Shown: positions 36,211 to 45,310, counted from the first letter of the stretch. The stretch is 64,000 nucleotides of DNA from Acinetobacter pollinis (GCF_015627175.1 NZ_VTDQ01000011.1:1-64000), one strand, 5' to 3'. Notes: a model not told the origin generated them from the sequence alone. Program-made: numbers and translations.

Positions 36211-36744
36211 ATGCCTTTAAGAAATAACGTCGAGGTAAGAGCTCAGCGTATTATTTTACGCGTTTTTTCAGCGACAGATGCAAGAGAAGCATTTGAAGCA
36301 ATGACACCTAGCTTGTCGAAGTTTATGAGTTGGGAGGTACCTAAAACCCCTGCTGATTTTGAAAAAGTTTGGAAAGGTTGGGAAGAAAATCGTAAACGAG
36401 AGTTAGAGATTGTTTTCGTTATTCGAGATAGAAAAACACAAGAGTTTTTAGGGCTTGTGGGGTTACATCGTTTAACTACTGCGCCTCGTATTGGTATTTG
36501 GATTAAAGAAGTCAGTCATGGACGTGGGTACGGTAAAGCATCTGTACAAGCAGTCATTGAATGGGCAGCGCAGGAGCTAGGAATTGAGCAATTTAGTTAT
36601 TCTGTTGCAGAAGAGAATATTGCCAGTCAACGTATTGCACAGTCGCTCGGCGGTGTCAAAAATGGTTATTTAGTGGGTTCGAAATATAACGCACAAATTT
36701 ATAAAATTATGCATCATGTTCCGATATTCAAAGAGGCTTTATAA
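36211..36744 (+). CDS. GNAT acetyltransferase, RimJ/RimL-like
   Basis: The 177-residue protein has the RimJ/RimL-type GNAT layout: RIILRVFSATDAREAFEAM near the start, FLGLVGLHRL (about 83-92), IGIWIKEVSHGRGYGKASVQAVIEWAAQELG with the acetyl-CoA-binding HGRGYGK (about 108-114), and SVAEENIASQRIAQSLGGVKNG near the end. Such enzymes acetylate N-terminal amines of ribosomal proteins or small amines; the target here is unknown. A single gene. The block from TPSLSKFMSWEVPKTP gives the acceptor side and is not diagnostic. Confidence 0.8.
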   Translation: MPLRNNVEVRAQRIILRVFSATDAREAFEAMTPSLSKFMSWEVPKTPADFEKVWKGWEENRKRELEIVFVIRDRKTQEFLGLVGLHRLTTAPRIGIWIKEVSHGRGYGKASVQAVIEWAAQELGIEQFSYSVAEENIASQRIAQSLGGVKNGYLVGSKYNAQIYKIMHHVPIFKEAL

Positions 36745-36857
36745 ATTTAAGATTAAAGAGCGATATAAGAACAAGATATAATTTTTAAAAATAAATATTT
36801 ATTCAAATGGGATCATGGGGTTTATGCCCAGAAGTCTGAGCATAAACATATCAAATA

Positions 36858-37883
36858 TTAAGAAAAATCAGATTTTAAAACCACACGGTAACGAACATTC
36901 CCAGATTTTAGGTGTTCGATAGCTTCATTCACTTTTGACATTGGATATAACTCAATTTGTGGTGCAATGTTTTTACGTGCTGCAAATTTTAAGAGCTGAC
37001 GTAATGTAGATGGTGAACCAGTCGTTGAGCCTGCTAATGATTTTGTACCACTGATTAATAATGGCGCAGGAATTGATACAGGTTCTAAAGGAATACCTAA
37101 GAGATGTAGACTGCCATTTGGGGCAAGTGTTGAAAGATAACTTGCCCAATCTAAAGTCACATTCACCGTACTGAGTAAAAGATCAAATTTTCCAGTCTGT
37201 GATTTTAAAGCCTCTGAATCTCGGCTATTAACAACATGGTCTGCACCCATTGCCTTGAGTTCATCTGTTTTATCTAGATTTGAAGTAAAGGCTGTAATCT
37301 CGCAACCCCATGCTTTCAATAGCTTAATGGCAATATGTCCTAAGCCACCAATACCAACGACACCAACGTGGTGAATGGCTTTGATGTCATGTTGAATGAT
37401 TGGATTGAAGACAGTAATACCTCCACACAATAAAGGTCCTGCACTCTCAGGATTAACTTCATCTGGTAAAGGAATAGCCCATTGCCAACCTGCACGTACT
37501 TTATCTGCAAAACCACCAGCATGACCTACAATCGTTGGTGTTTGCTCACCTGTACAAAGGACTTGATGACCGCTAATACATTGATCACATGACTCACAAC
37601 TTTCAGCATTCCAGCCAATACCAACACGTTGTCCGACTTTAAGACCTTTTGCTTCTGAGCCTAAGCGTGAAATTGTGCCAATAACTTCGTGACCTGCCAC
37701 CACAGGATAAGATGAAACGCCCCAATCATTATTAAGGACGGATAGGTCGGAGTGGCATAACCCACAATATTCAACTTTAACTTCAACTTGATGAGCTTCG
37801 AGCTCACCTGCATCGAATTCATATGCTTCTAGTTTTGCACCAGCTTCTTTTGCTGCATAAGCACGAATCGTATTGTTAGACAT
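36858..37883 (-). CDS. zinc-dependent alcohol dehydrogenase, YahK/CAD type
   Basis: The 341-residue medium-chain dehydrogenase has catalytic zinc ligands in CGLCHSD (about 36-42) and GHEV (about 62-65), a structural zinc loop with four Cys in [15 protein letters not shown] (about 96-110), and the nucleotide fold [18 protein letters not shown] (about 175-192). The motif set is that of cinnamyl-alcohol/aldehyde reductases such as YahK, which prefer NADPH. It probably reduces a range of aldehydes. GGAG precedes the start on the minus strand. No operon partner is evident. Confidence 0.85.
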   Translation of the reverse strand: MSNNTIRAYAAKEAGAKLEAYEFDAGELEAHQVEVKVEYCGLCHSDLSVLNNDWGVSSYPVVAGHEVIGTISRLGSEAKGLKVGQRVGIGWNAESCESCDQCISGHQVLCTGEQTPTIVGHAGGFADKVRAGWQWAIPLPDEVNPESAGPLLCGGITVFNPIIQHDIKAIHHVGVVGIGGLGHIAIKLLKAWGCEITAFTSNLDKTDELKAMGADHVVNSRDSEALKSQTGKFDLLLSTVNVTLDWASYLSTLAPNGSLHLLGIPLEPVSIPAPLLISGTKSLAGSTTGSPSTLRQLLKFAARKNIAPQIELYPMSKVNEAIEHLKSGNVRYRVVLKSDFS

Positions 37884-37915
37884 TGTTTCTCCTAGAATTA
37901 AGTTTTTATTTTATA

Positions 37916-38464
37916 TTACTTAAACATACAATCATTTTCATGATCATTCACCATGCCAGAAGCTTGCATAAATGCATAGCAGATGGTTGGGCCGACAAAC
38001 TTAAAACGATACTTTTTAAGCGCTTTTGACATCGCTTGACTTATGATTGTACTACTTGGAAGTGTCTTGTAATTATCGATATGATGGATAATTGTTTTTT
38101 GTTGTACAAAAGACCAAAGCCATGTGGATACATCACCCACTTCTGATTTAAGCGCTTGCCATGCAATAGCATTATCACGAATTGAATAAATTTTTTTAGC
38201 GTGCCGTATCAAGCCTTGATCTTGTAATTTTTCTGTTAGAAAATGATCTGAAAATTGTGCAATCTCATGGATAGAAAATTGGAAAAAGTGGTGGCGATAG
38301 CATTCGCGCTTCTTGAGAACGGTTAGCCAAGAAAGTCCAGCCTGTTGTCCTTCTAGACAGAGTAACTCAAAGAGGCTTTGCTCATCATATAAGGGTTTTC
38401 CCCATTCTAAATCATGATACTGAATATATATGGAATCGTTTAAGCACCAACCACAGCGTGACAT
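37916..38464 (-). CDS. tag: 3-methyladenine DNA glycosylase I (Tag)
   Basis: Tag excises 3-methyladenine from alkylated DNA. The 182-residue protein has all four zinc-snap ligands at the positions known for E. coli Tag: Cys4, His17, His175 and Cys179. It also carries the catalytic-pocket glutamate in LFELLCLEGQQAGLSW (about 31-46) and the helix-hairpin core YRFKFVGPTICYAFMQASGMVNDH near the end. Normal length; single gene. Confidence 0.94.
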   Translation of the reverse strand: MSRCGWCLNDSIYIQYHDLEWGKPLYDEQSLFELLCLEGQQAGLSWLTVLKKRECYRHHFFQFSIHEIAQFSDHFLTEKLQDQGLIRHAKKIYSIRDNAIAWQALKSEVGDVSTWLWSFVQQKTIIHHIDNYKTLPSSTIISQAMSKALKKYRFKFVGPTICYAFMQASGMVNDHENDCMFK

Positions 38465-38541
38465 ATCATTGATCTCATCGTTATTATCTAATGTGTTTAG
38501 ATTAAACGAAAGTTTATGAGATAAGAATAGGGGATGGGGGA

Positions 38542-38793
38542 TTACGAAACGTCGTTAAATGCTTGCCATATGCTGTGTTTTTGATCCCAAAAAAATAGTT
38601 TAGCATTCTTTAAGGCTTCAAAAGAAAGCCAAACATCAGTGCCTTTCTTCTCATTAAATCCTGTACTGATAAGCAGTCCTTCTTCAGAAACTTCCATAAT
38701 CCAACCTTGATAAGTTATTTCAGGAAATTCAATTTTCTGTTGGTTGCCAGATTCTGCAAATTCAATTAAAGATGCTAACTGTTGATCAGACAT
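38542..38793 (-). CDS. uncharacterised 83-residue protein coupled to an M23 peptidase
   Basis: I do not recognise this small acidic protein. It is soluble, with no signal peptide, and predicted mostly beta in the middle (ITYQGWIMEVSEEGLLISTG) with several Trp. Its ATG overlaps the stop of the peptidase gene upstream (TAATG), so the two are translationally coupled. That supports it as a real gene. It may be a cytosolic accessory of the cell-wall peptidase, or merely share its mRNA. Confidence 0.6.
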   Translation of the reverse strand: MSDQQLASLIEFAESGNQQKIEFPEITYQGWIMEVSEEGLLISTGFNEKKGTDVWLSFEALKNAKLFFWDQKHSIWQAFNDVS

Positions 38794-39338
38794 TAAAAAT
38801 CACCATTTAAATAAGGGAAGGGGTTTGTTGCACCACGTCCTTTGCCTGTTAAATAAATACCGTAGTGTAAATGGCTTGCTGTATATTTTGCATTGCCACT
38901 ATTTCCCACATAGCCAATTGTATCACCAATGTGAACATAGTCGCCCACACGTAATCCAGATTTATGACGATCTAAATGTGCATAATAGTGCCATGAGCCA
39001 CTAGGGCCTAGAATCCAAACAACATTTCCACCTAAGTTATTGCCTTGTAGGCTAGCGATGATTCCTTCTGTTGCACTAATGACACGTGTTCCACGTGGAG
39101 CCATAATGTCTACACCTTCATGGCGTCTACCTACACTGCGTGCAGCTCCCCAAGTGTCTGTGAGCTGCTGACGTGTAATACCAAAGACAGGAATTGGTAA
39201 AACAGGGCTAAGTGGCAATTGTTTCAAATATTGAACATCTCTTGCAGGTAAGGGATGTGATTTTTTAACAGGAGTATGCTGGCATGCACTGATCAAAAAA
39301 GTACAGCAAAGAATAATAATAGAGGTTGAATATTTCAC
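38793..39338 (-). CDS. M23-family peptidase lipoprotein
   Basis: The 181-residue precursor has a lipoprotein signal with lipobox ISAC (Cys about 19) and an M23 (LytM) domain. The zinc ligands HEGVD (His about 78, Asp about 82) and the SHLHYG motif (about 155-160) are both complete, so it may be an active endopeptidase and not a degenerate EnvC/NlpD activator. No LysM or coiled-coil domain is present. It lies 24 bp after mutY on the same strand and is followed without gap by a small gene. Confidence 0.83.
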   Translation of the reverse strand: MKYSTSIIILCCTFLISACQHTPVKKSHPLPARDVQYLKQLPLSPVLPIPVFGITRQQLTDTWGAARSVGRRHEGVDIMAPRGTRVISATEGIIASLQGNNLGGNVVWILGPSGSWHYYAHLDRHKSGLRVGDYVHIGDTIGYVGNSGNAKYTASHLHYGIYLTGKGRGATNPFPYLNGDF

Positions 39339-39361
39339 TGAAAGATCCTTTTTACATGGGT

Positions 39362-40411
39362 TTAAACACCAAGATCTTTATATTTATTGGCTGTCGTAAT
39401 CACTTTTTTCATTGCAGTTGGAATACCTCGTTCGTCTGCTTGTTCTGGTGTTATCCATTCACCACCAATATTTTTAGCAAAGATCTCTTTTTGTTCAGGT
39501 GTAATACTTACAACTTGAACTTCTAATTGCCATGTAAAATGTGTAAAGCTGTGCTTAATTTCAAATGTCGATTCAACGGATGGTAGACTCAAAGCACGAT
39601 ATTCTTGCTGTATTGGTACATCATAAATTGGAAGAGACCATAAGCCACCCCACAATCCAGTCGATGGACGCTGATACCAAAGCCAAAGATTATGAGAGCG
39701 AAGTAGTAGAACCTTTGCATATTTTATTGGTACAGGTTTTTTTGTTTTCTTAAAAGGAAGCTCGTTTTCAAGTCCTTGTTGATGTGCTTTGCAATGTTTT
39801 TGCATTGGACAATAAAGGCATAATGGTTTTTTAGGGGTACATACTGTTGCACCTAAATCCATAATTGCTTGTGTATAGTCGTGGTTGCGCTCTGTTGGAC
39901 AAAGTGAAGTTGCAAGACGCCACATTTCCTTTTCATGAATAGACTTCGTTAAGTCATCTTCAATAGCAAAGAACCGAGCGAGTACACGCTTCACATTACC
40001 ATCCATAATTACGCCGTATTTACGTAATCCGAGTGACATGAGTGCGCCTGCTGTCGAACGTCCAATACCAGGTAGCGCAATCCATTCTTCGAAGGTTTGT
40101 GGAAGTATTTTATTATTCTTAACGACTTGAGTTGCAGCTTTATGTAAGTTTCTTGCTCTTGCATAGTATCCAAGTCCTGCCCAATAAGGAGCGACCTCTT
40201 CCCATGATGCTTCGCCCAGTGCAACAACAGTTGGAAAGCGTTCAATAAAGCGGTCAAAATATTTGAGGACTGTTTTAACTTGGGTTTGCTGAAGCATAAT
40301 CTCAGATACCCATACTTTGTAAGGATTATCTGAAACTTGCCAAGGTAGGTCATGACGACCATAGTCATCAAACCAGTTGAGTAATGCTTGAGAAAAAGAA
40401 AAATTCGACAT
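39362..40411 (-). CDS. mutY: adenine DNA glycosylase MutY
   Basis: MutY removes adenine opposite 8-oxoguanine. The 349-residue protein has the helix-hairpin-helix LPGIGRSTAGALMSLG (about 118-133), the catalytic Asp in MDGNVKRVLAR (about 141-151), a complete [4Fe-4S] cluster with spacing C-x6-C-x2-C-x5-C (about 197-213), and a C-terminal NUDIX-like domain that reads oxoG. Normal length. First gene of a likely operon with the M23 lipoprotein and the 83-residue protein. Confidence 0.95.
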   Translation of the reverse strand: MSNFSFSQALLNWFDDYGRHDLPWQVSDNPYKVWVSEIMLQQTQVKTVLKYFDRFIERFPTVVALGEASWEEVAPYWAGLGYYARARNLHKAATQVVKNNKILPQTFEEWIALPGIGRSTAGALMSLGLRKYGVIMDGNVKRVLARFFAIEDDLTKSIHEKEMWRLATSLCPTERNHDYTQAIMDLGATVCTPKKPLCLYCPMQKHCKAHQQGLENELPFKKTKKPVPIKYAKVLLLRSHNLWLWYQRPSTGLWGGLWSLPIYDVPIQQEYRALSLPSVESTFEIKHSFTHFTWQLEVQVVSITPEQKEIFAKNIGGEWITPEQADERGIPTAMKKVITTANKYKDLGV

Positions 40412-40497
40412 ATAAACCCTATTCTTAATACGACATATTATAAATCGAATTAGATTAAAAATAAGGTTTAAACAGTTATTTTAATATTTACGCTACA

Positions 40498-40878
40498 TTA
40501 AGATAGAGCATCTAAATCTGGTTGGTGTACACCCCAACGTTGATCTAACTGAAGTGCTTGTTTTTCATAGCGTGGAATAATATGAATGTGTAGATGCGCA
40601 GTACGGTCTTCGAATACATCACCATCATTGAAACCAATATGATAACCAGATGGTTTATAGCGCATTTCTAATTCATTACGTGCTTTTTCTAGCAAAGACA
40701 TTAAGCTTTTTCGTTCTTGATCTGTAATTTCAAAAAATGAACTGATATGGCGTAAAGGTACAATAACCACATGACCTTTAGACAATGAAGTAGGCTCTGG
40801 AAAAACTACACCAAATTCGTTTTTTGCAATGATATCGTACTCATCTACATCGCAATAGATACATTTTTCTGAGGACAT
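40498..40878 (-). CDS. HIT-family hydrolase
   Basis: The 126-residue protein has an N-terminal CIYCDVDE zinc-like pair and the histidine triad AHLHIHIIPRY (about 93-103), so it is a nucleotide-binding hydrolase or transferase of the HIT superfamily. Substrates of this branch (often Ap4A- or AMP-lysine-type) cannot be set from sequence. AAGGA precedes the start. Single gene downstream of mutY's promoter region on the same strand. Confidence 0.88.
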   Translation of the reverse strand: MSSEKCIYCDVDEYDIIAKNEFGVVFPEPTSLSKGHVVIVPLRHISSFFEITDQERKSLMSLLEKARNELEMRYKPSGYHIGFNDGDVFEDRTAHLHIHIIPRYEKQALQLDQRWGVHQPDLDALS

Positions 40879-40978
40879 GATGTGTTCCTTTAGGCCATAT
40901 CATTGAATAATATAAAGAGTTTAACCGATCTCTTTATATTATTGGCTTATCTTTAGTCTAACTCATTTTAATGAGGTT

Positions 40979-41713
40979 TTACTTGAGTGTGGTTTGAAGT
41001 AGCTCATCTAAAGCAATTAGGCTTTTTTGTTCTGCTTGTGCATTGTATCCCACATCTACACCTGTTTTTTTAGCGCGCTCATCTGCAAGTGGGTTCATAA
41101 ATCCATGTTTTGCATGTTCTAAAACAAGAACTTGATGTGGCACGTGGGCACTTTCAAGTTCTTGGGTTATATTCGCTACATCTTCTAAACTTACCATACT
41201 GTCATCTTTACCATGACAAATTAAAGTTGCTGCTTTGAAAACTCCTTCTTTGGCTGGGTTTTGAGTTTGTAGGTTGCCATGAAATGATGCAACAGATTGG
41301 ATGGGTGCGCCTGCTCGTGCAAGTTCAAGAACGACTTTACCACCAAAACAAAAACCAATTGCAGCGAGTCTATTCGGATCAACTTCAGGTTGGGCGCTTA
41401 AGGTTGCTAAAGCCGCATTCGCACGATCTACAAGGGTATTGGGTTGTGCGAATGTCTCATTCATCCATTCGTGTGCTTGACTGGCTTCATCGGTTGTTTT
41501 TTTATCACCATACATGTCTACTGCAAAAGCTGCGTAGCCTTTTTCTGCAAGTGCTTTTGCACGCTCTACAACATAGTTGTCACGTCCCCACCACTCAGGT
41601 ACAACGATTATACCTGCGACAGGTTGGTCTGTTTTAGGTGCTGCAAAAAAACCAACAAAATTTTTTCCGTCATGTGCCGTGTATTCAATTTCGCGGGTTG
41701 TAATGTCAGACAT
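40979..41713 (-). CDS. dienelactone hydrolase family protein
   Basis: The 244-residue alpha/beta hydrolase has the DLH triad: nucleophile Cys in IGFCFGGKVVLE (about 118-129), Asp in CHGKDDSM (about 167-174) and His in HAKHGFMNP (about 199-207). The Cys in place of the usual Ser marks the dienelactone hydrolase family. No aromatic ring-cleavage genes are next to it, so it need not act on dienelactone; the Rieske cluster is 14 kb away. AGGAA precedes the start. Confidence 0.87.
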   Translation of the reverse strand: MSDITTREIEYTAHDGKNFVGFFAAPKTDQPVAGIIVVPEWWGRDNYVVERAKALAEKGYAAFAVDMYGDKKTTDEASQAHEWMNETFAQPNTLVDRANAALATLSAQPEVDPNRLAAIGFCFGGKVVLELARAGAPIQSVASFHGNLQTQNPAKEGVFKAATLICHGKDDSMVSLEDVANITQELESAHVPHQVLVLEHAKHGFMNPLADERAKKTGVDVGYNAQAEQKSLIALDELLQTTLK

Positions 41714-41965
41714 ATTATTTTCCTATCAGTTAAGTTTTTATTTAATAAGTATTCTTTAGAAGTATATCGGGCAGATTAGAGTTGCTATGTCCAAGAACTT
41801 AGTTCTTGTTGTCTAAATCTTACCTTTATCATGTGGTTCTCTATAACCCATCGTCAATATTTTTTATGTGTCAAAAAGCAAAAATCTGCATTGAGAAGAC
41901 AATATATTTTACCATTCTTGAGCTGTTATAATATCTGCTATGTTGTACCTCAGTTGGTTGGAAAA

Positions 41966-42418
41966 ATGCCCTCGTTACGTCCATTGTTTTGGAAAAAATA
42001 TCCCCTAGCAGCACTCAATGCAGATGAATGGGAGGCATTGTGTGACGGTTGTGGCCAATGTTGTTTAATTAAGCTTGAAGATGATGAAACGGATGAGGTT
42101 GCTTATACTAAAGTTGCTTGTCAGTTATTAGATTGTTCAACGGGGTACTGTTCCGACTATGTTCATCGTAAAAATTTTGTACCAGACTGTATTCAACTCA
42201 CCCTTCAAAAAATTACTGAAATCGCTTATTGGTTACCTACGAGCTGTGCATATCGCCGTTTATATGAAGGAAAAAATTTACCATCTTGGCATTATTTGAA
42301 CACAGGCTCACGTAAGAGTGTGATTCAGGCTAAAAAATCCGTTGCTGGTCGCTGTATTTCAGAAAAAGAAATTAATGATGATGATATTGATGAATATATT
42401 GTACGTTGGGTAAGATAG
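41966..42418 (+). CDS. YcgN-type cysteine-cluster protein (UPF0260)
   Basis: The 150-residue protein carries LCDGCGQCCLIKLEDDE (about 21-37) and later Cys in LLDCSTGYCSDYVHR (about 50-64), PDCIQL and SCAYR, the Cys-rich pattern of the YcgN/YkgJ-type families, thought to bind an iron-sulfur cluster or zinc. Function is not known. I start at ATG 41966, where the conserved domain begins; the upstream in-frame extension to 41831 has no homology I recognise. The stop codon lies inside a 12-bp hairpin. Confidence 0.8.
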   Translation: MPSLRPLFWKKYPLAALNADEWEALCDGCGQCCLIKLEDDETDEVAYTKVACQLLDCSTGYCSDYVHRKNFVPDCIQLTLQKITEIAYWLPTSCAYRRLYEGKNLPSWHYLNTGSRKSVIQAKKSVAGRCISEKEINDDDIDEYIVRWVR

Positions 42419-42431
42419 TCCAACGTACAAT
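42398..42431. other. 12-bp inverted repeat spanning the ycgN-like stop codon
   Basis: ATTGTACGTTGG (42398-42409) pairs with CCAACGTACAAT (42420-42431) over a 10-nt loop that includes the stop codon. No T-tract on either strand. It may be a 3'-end structure or a weak terminator. Confidence 0.55.
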
Positions 42432-42449
42432 GAGATGTTTAGATTGAAG

Positions 42450-43085
42450 CTAGTGTGCGTGGTGATGTTCTTGAGATTCTTGACGTTCAGCCCATGCCTT
42501 TTTCACAATTTGTAGCCCACCTGAAAAACCAAGTACTGCCATAATAAAAGCAACAATTAAGTCTGGAAGAATGCTTTGTGTCCCAAATACACCAAGTGCT
42601 GCGAGTAAAACAGCGATATTACCAATGGCATCGTTACGGCTACAAATCCATACCGAACGCATATTTGAATCACCTTCTCTAAAAGCATAAAGTACCAAAG
42701 CGCTGATGATATTCGCGCCTAGTGCTAAGATACCAATCAGCCCCATTGTTATTGCTTCAGGTGGCTGTCCATTGGCATAAGACCAGATGACTTTTCCAAC
42801 AACTAACCCTGCGAATAAAAGCATCATTGCACCTTTGAGGAGAGCAGCATTGGCACGCCAATATAAACTCATTCCCAATGCGATGAGTGAAAGAATGTAA
42901 TTAAAAGAGTCACCTGCGAAATCGAGTGCATCTGCCCAAAGTGCAGCAGAACCTGACTGCATACCACCAATCACTTCGGTGAGAAATAAACTTAGATTGA
43001 GTATGAGTGCAATCCATAACGCATTACGAAATTTTTTTGAGTACGACTTTTTTGGAATGTCGTGACTGCAAGCGCATCCAGCCAT
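42450..43085 (-). CDS. short cation-diffusion exporter (CDF without C-terminal domain)
   Basis: The 211-residue protein has six membrane segments and CDF-type metal residues in ALWADALDFAGDS (about 48-60) and CSRNDAIGN (about 147-155), with a Cys/His-rich start (MAGCACSHD) and a His-rich end (EHHHAH). The cytoplasmic C-terminal metal domain of ordinary CDFs is missing, as in some short Cd/Zn/Pb exporters. It is divergent from a CadR/PbrR-like regulator and preceded by a MerR-type promoter, so it is likely induced by Cd, Pb or Zn. Metal specificity is inferred. Confidence 0.8.
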   Translation of the reverse strand: MAGCACSHDIPKKSYSKKFRNALWIALILNLSLFLTEVIGGMQSGSAALWADALDFAGDSFNYILSLIALGMSLYWRANAALLKGAMMLLFAGLVVGKVIWSYANGQPPEAITMGLIGILALGANIISALVLYAFREGDSNMRSVWICSRNDAIGNIAVLLAALGVFGTQSILPDLIVAFIMAVLGFSGGLQIVKKAWAERQESQEHHHAH

Positions 43086-43115
43086 TTGAAAATCCCCCAG
43101 AAGTTATTTAAACTC

Positions 43116-43146
43116 ATTAGAAAGCTTGGAGTAACTCTAGGGTCAA
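43116..43146 (-). promoter_or_regulatory. MerR-type promoter with 19-bp spacer, divergent from regulator
   Basis: On the minus strand, -35 TTGACC (43146-43141) and -10 TCTAAT (43121-43116) are 19 bp apart, which is too long for ordinary RNA polymerase use. The spacer has an interrupted dyad, CTAGAGT-TACTCCAAG. Both features are those of MerR-activated promoters. It drives the cation exporter. Confidence 0.82.
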
Positions 43147-43155
43147 GAGGTAAAT

Positions 43156-43599
43156 ATGAAATTTACAATTGGTGAGTTAGCAAAAAAAACAAAACTAAGC
43201 GCAGATGCGATTCGTTTTTATGAAAAGAAAAAATTGATTGCGCCTGCACAACGCGCAAACAATAATTATCGTTACTATGATGAAGATAGTCTTACACGAC
43301 TCACTTTTATTCGGCATTGTCGTGAGTTAGGCATGTCTTTAAAAGAAATAGAAGCACTTCATTTGCAGTTACAGCATCCATTAAATAATTGTTCGGAAGT
43401 AAAACAGGTAATTACTAACCATTTAGCACATGTGAATGAAAAAATTGCTCAATTAAAAGTATTTAAAGAGCAATTGGAACAATTACAGCATTCGTGCCAT
43501 TCAGATGAAACTATTCAGTCCTGCCAAATTATTCAAGCATTACAACGTTCGGATGATGAGCAATCTTTTGGACATGTAAGCACGATTGATTTACATTAA
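43156..43599 (+). CDS. MerR-family metal regulator, CadR/PbrR-like
   Basis: The 147-residue protein has a MerR helix-turn-helix (FTIGELAKKTKLSADAIRFYEKKKLIAPA, about 3-31), a dimerisation helix, and Cys79, Cys114 and Cys123. The spacing of these Cys fits Pb/Cd sensors of the CadR/PbrR type better than Cu sensors. The C-terminus has several His. It would twist the 19-bp-spacer promoter to activate the divergent exporter. AGAGG precedes the start. Confidence 0.85.
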   Translation: MKFTIGELAKKTKLSADAIRFYEKKKLIAPAQRANNNYRYYDEDSLTRLTFIRHCRELGMSLKEIEALHLQLQHPLNNCSEVKQVITNHLAHVNEKIAQLKVFKEQLEQLQHSCHSDETIQSCQIIQALQRSDDEQSFGHVSTIDLH

Positions 43600-43696
43600 G
43601 CCCAACAACCACATGATGTGCATGGCGATTTTTTTTATAAAGCATGGCATGATGTAGAAATACTTCTTCTTATTTAGATTTGATTACATATTATTC

Positions 43697-44971
43697 ATGA
43701 TGACAGACAGCCACATTCCTTTACCTGAACGTATTCGTCCACGTGATTTATCTGAAATTATGGGGCAAGATCATTTGTTGGGTGAGCATGCGCCTTTACG
43801 TCAGATGATTGATCAAGGCCATTTACCTTCTATTATTTTTTGGGGGCCGCCAGGTGTTGGCAAAACAACGATTGCGCTGTTACTTGCTCAAGCGATCGAT
43901 CGACCATTTGTAAGCTTATCTGCTCTAAATACAGGCGTGAAAGAGTTAAGAGAGGTAATTGCTGAAAGTGGTGATCTACTTACGCCTGTAGTATTTATTG
44001 ATGAAATTCATAGATTTAATAAATCTCAACAAGATGCACTACTGGGTGCAGTCGAAAAAGGCAAAATTACGCTTGTAGGTGCAACTACAGAAAACCCATC
44101 GTTTGAAGTAAATAGCGCGTTATTGTCACGTTGTCAGGTTTATACACTAAATGCTTTAGATGAAAAGGCGCTTGTTCATTTATTAAATCATGCGATTGCG
44201 ACAGATAAAATTTTACAAGCCCGTCACTTATTTGTTGATGAATTTGAAGCACTTATTCAATTTTCAGCAGGCGATGCGCGAAAAGCACTCAATTTGTTAG
44301 ACTTAGTTTCAAGTACATTCGATATGAATGAAGATGTCAATCATATTACCAATGCACTTGTTGTTAAAGTTGCACAGCAAAATATTGCACGCTATGACAA
44401 AAGTGGCGAGCAACATTATGATCTTGTCTCTGCCTTTATTAAGTCGATTCGTGGGAGTGATCCTGATGCTGCTTTATATTGGATGGCACGAATGCTTAAG
44501 GGTGGAGAAGATCCATTATTCATTGCACGTAGAATGCTGATCGCTGCTTCTGAAGATATTGGGAATTCTAATCCAAATGCACTTCTTCTCGCAGGTGAGT
44601 GTTTCAGATCTGTACAAGTCATTGGTATGCCTGAAGCAAGGATTATTTTAGGTCAATGTGCAGTTTATCTTGCAACTAGTGCGAAAAGTAACAGTACATA
44701 TCTGGCAATAAATAAAGCCATGGCACTCGCTGAAAAGACAACTGATGTTTCGGTACCACTTCATTTAAGAAATGCACCAACGACTTTAATGAAAGAACAA
44801 GGCTATGGTGTCGAATATTTGTATCCTCATGACTACCCTGAACATTTTGTAACTCAAGATTACCTCCCACCTGAATTAAAAGGTACAAAGTTATATGAGT
44901 CTGCACGTAATAAAAGAGAAGTAGAGGGTGAAAAATTACAACAACGCCGTTGGAATAAAGAACAGGAATAA
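43697..44971 (+). CDS. rarA: replication-associated recombination protein RarA (MgsA)
   Basis: RarA is an AAA+ ATPase that acts at stalled replication forks and gaps. The 424-residue protein has Walker A GPPGVGKTT (about 51-59), Walker B FIDEIHRFNK (about 98-107), sensor LVGATTENPSFEVNSALLSRCQVY (about 124-147), and a C-terminal region with SDPDAALYWMARMLKGGEDP. Length is normal. It is a single gene here; the common lolA/serS neighbours are absent. A decayed csaA follows. Confidence 0.93.
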   Translation: MMTDSHIPLPERIRPRDLSEIMGQDHLLGEHAPLRQMIDQGHLPSIIFWGPPGVGKTTIALLLAQAIDRPFVSLSALNTGVKELREVIAESGDLLTPVVFIDEIHRFNKSQQDALLGAVEKGKITLVGATTENPSFEVNSALLSRCQVYTLNALDEKALVHLLNHAIATDKILQARHLFVDEFEALIQFSAGDARKALNLLDLVSSTFDMNEDVNHITNALVVKVAQQNIARYDKSGEQHYDLVSAFIKSIRGSDPDAALYWMARMLKGGEDPLFIARRMLIAASEDIGNSNPNALLLAGECFRSVQVIGMPEARIILGQCAVYLATSAKSNSTYLAINKAMALAEKTTDVSVPLHLRNAPTTLMKEQGYGVEYLYPHDYPEHFVTQDYLPPELKGTKLYESARNKREVEGEKLQQRRWNKEQE

Positions 44972-44982
44972 ATATATAAGAA

Positions 44983-45310
44983 ATTACATGGAGTGATTTT
45001 GAAAAAGTAGAGTTACATGTAGGTCAAATTATTGATGTAATCGATTTTCCAAAAGTAAGGAAACTTGCTTATACATTGCTTGTCGATTTTGATGATGAAA
45101 TTGGTATATGTAAGTCGAGTACTTGAATTAATGATTTATATGAGGCTACTAGTTTAAAAGAAAAAAGTCATGGCGGTTATAAACTTTCCAAAAAAACAGA
45201 TTGGAAAGTTTATGTCAGAATGCTTGGTCATAGGGCTACACAATAAAAAAGGTGAAGTCGTTTTATGTGTCCTTGATGGTGGATTTTCGTTTGGTACAAA
45301 GTTATTGTAA
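44983..45310 (+). pseudogene. csaA: csaA remnant (tRNA-binding chaperone-like protein)
   Basis: Reading the gap after rarA gives a CsaA-like protein in two frames. From 44989 one frame reads WSDFEKVELHVGQIID...DDEIGICKSST and hits a TGA at 45124. A second frame, from 45170 to TAA 45308, reads MAVINFPKKQIGKFMSECL and ends FSFGTKLL, the conserved CsaA C-terminus. The shift occurs at a six-A run (45161-45166), consistent with one inserted base. The codon at the expected start is ATT (44983) where ATG would be. CsaA is a homodimeric tRNA-binding-domain protein with proposed chaperone roles. Three lesions make loss of function likely. Confidence 0.8.

Noticed and set aside
37916-38464. Incomplete Tag enzyme
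   Set aside because: All four zinc ligands and the catalytic Glu are in place, so it is intact.
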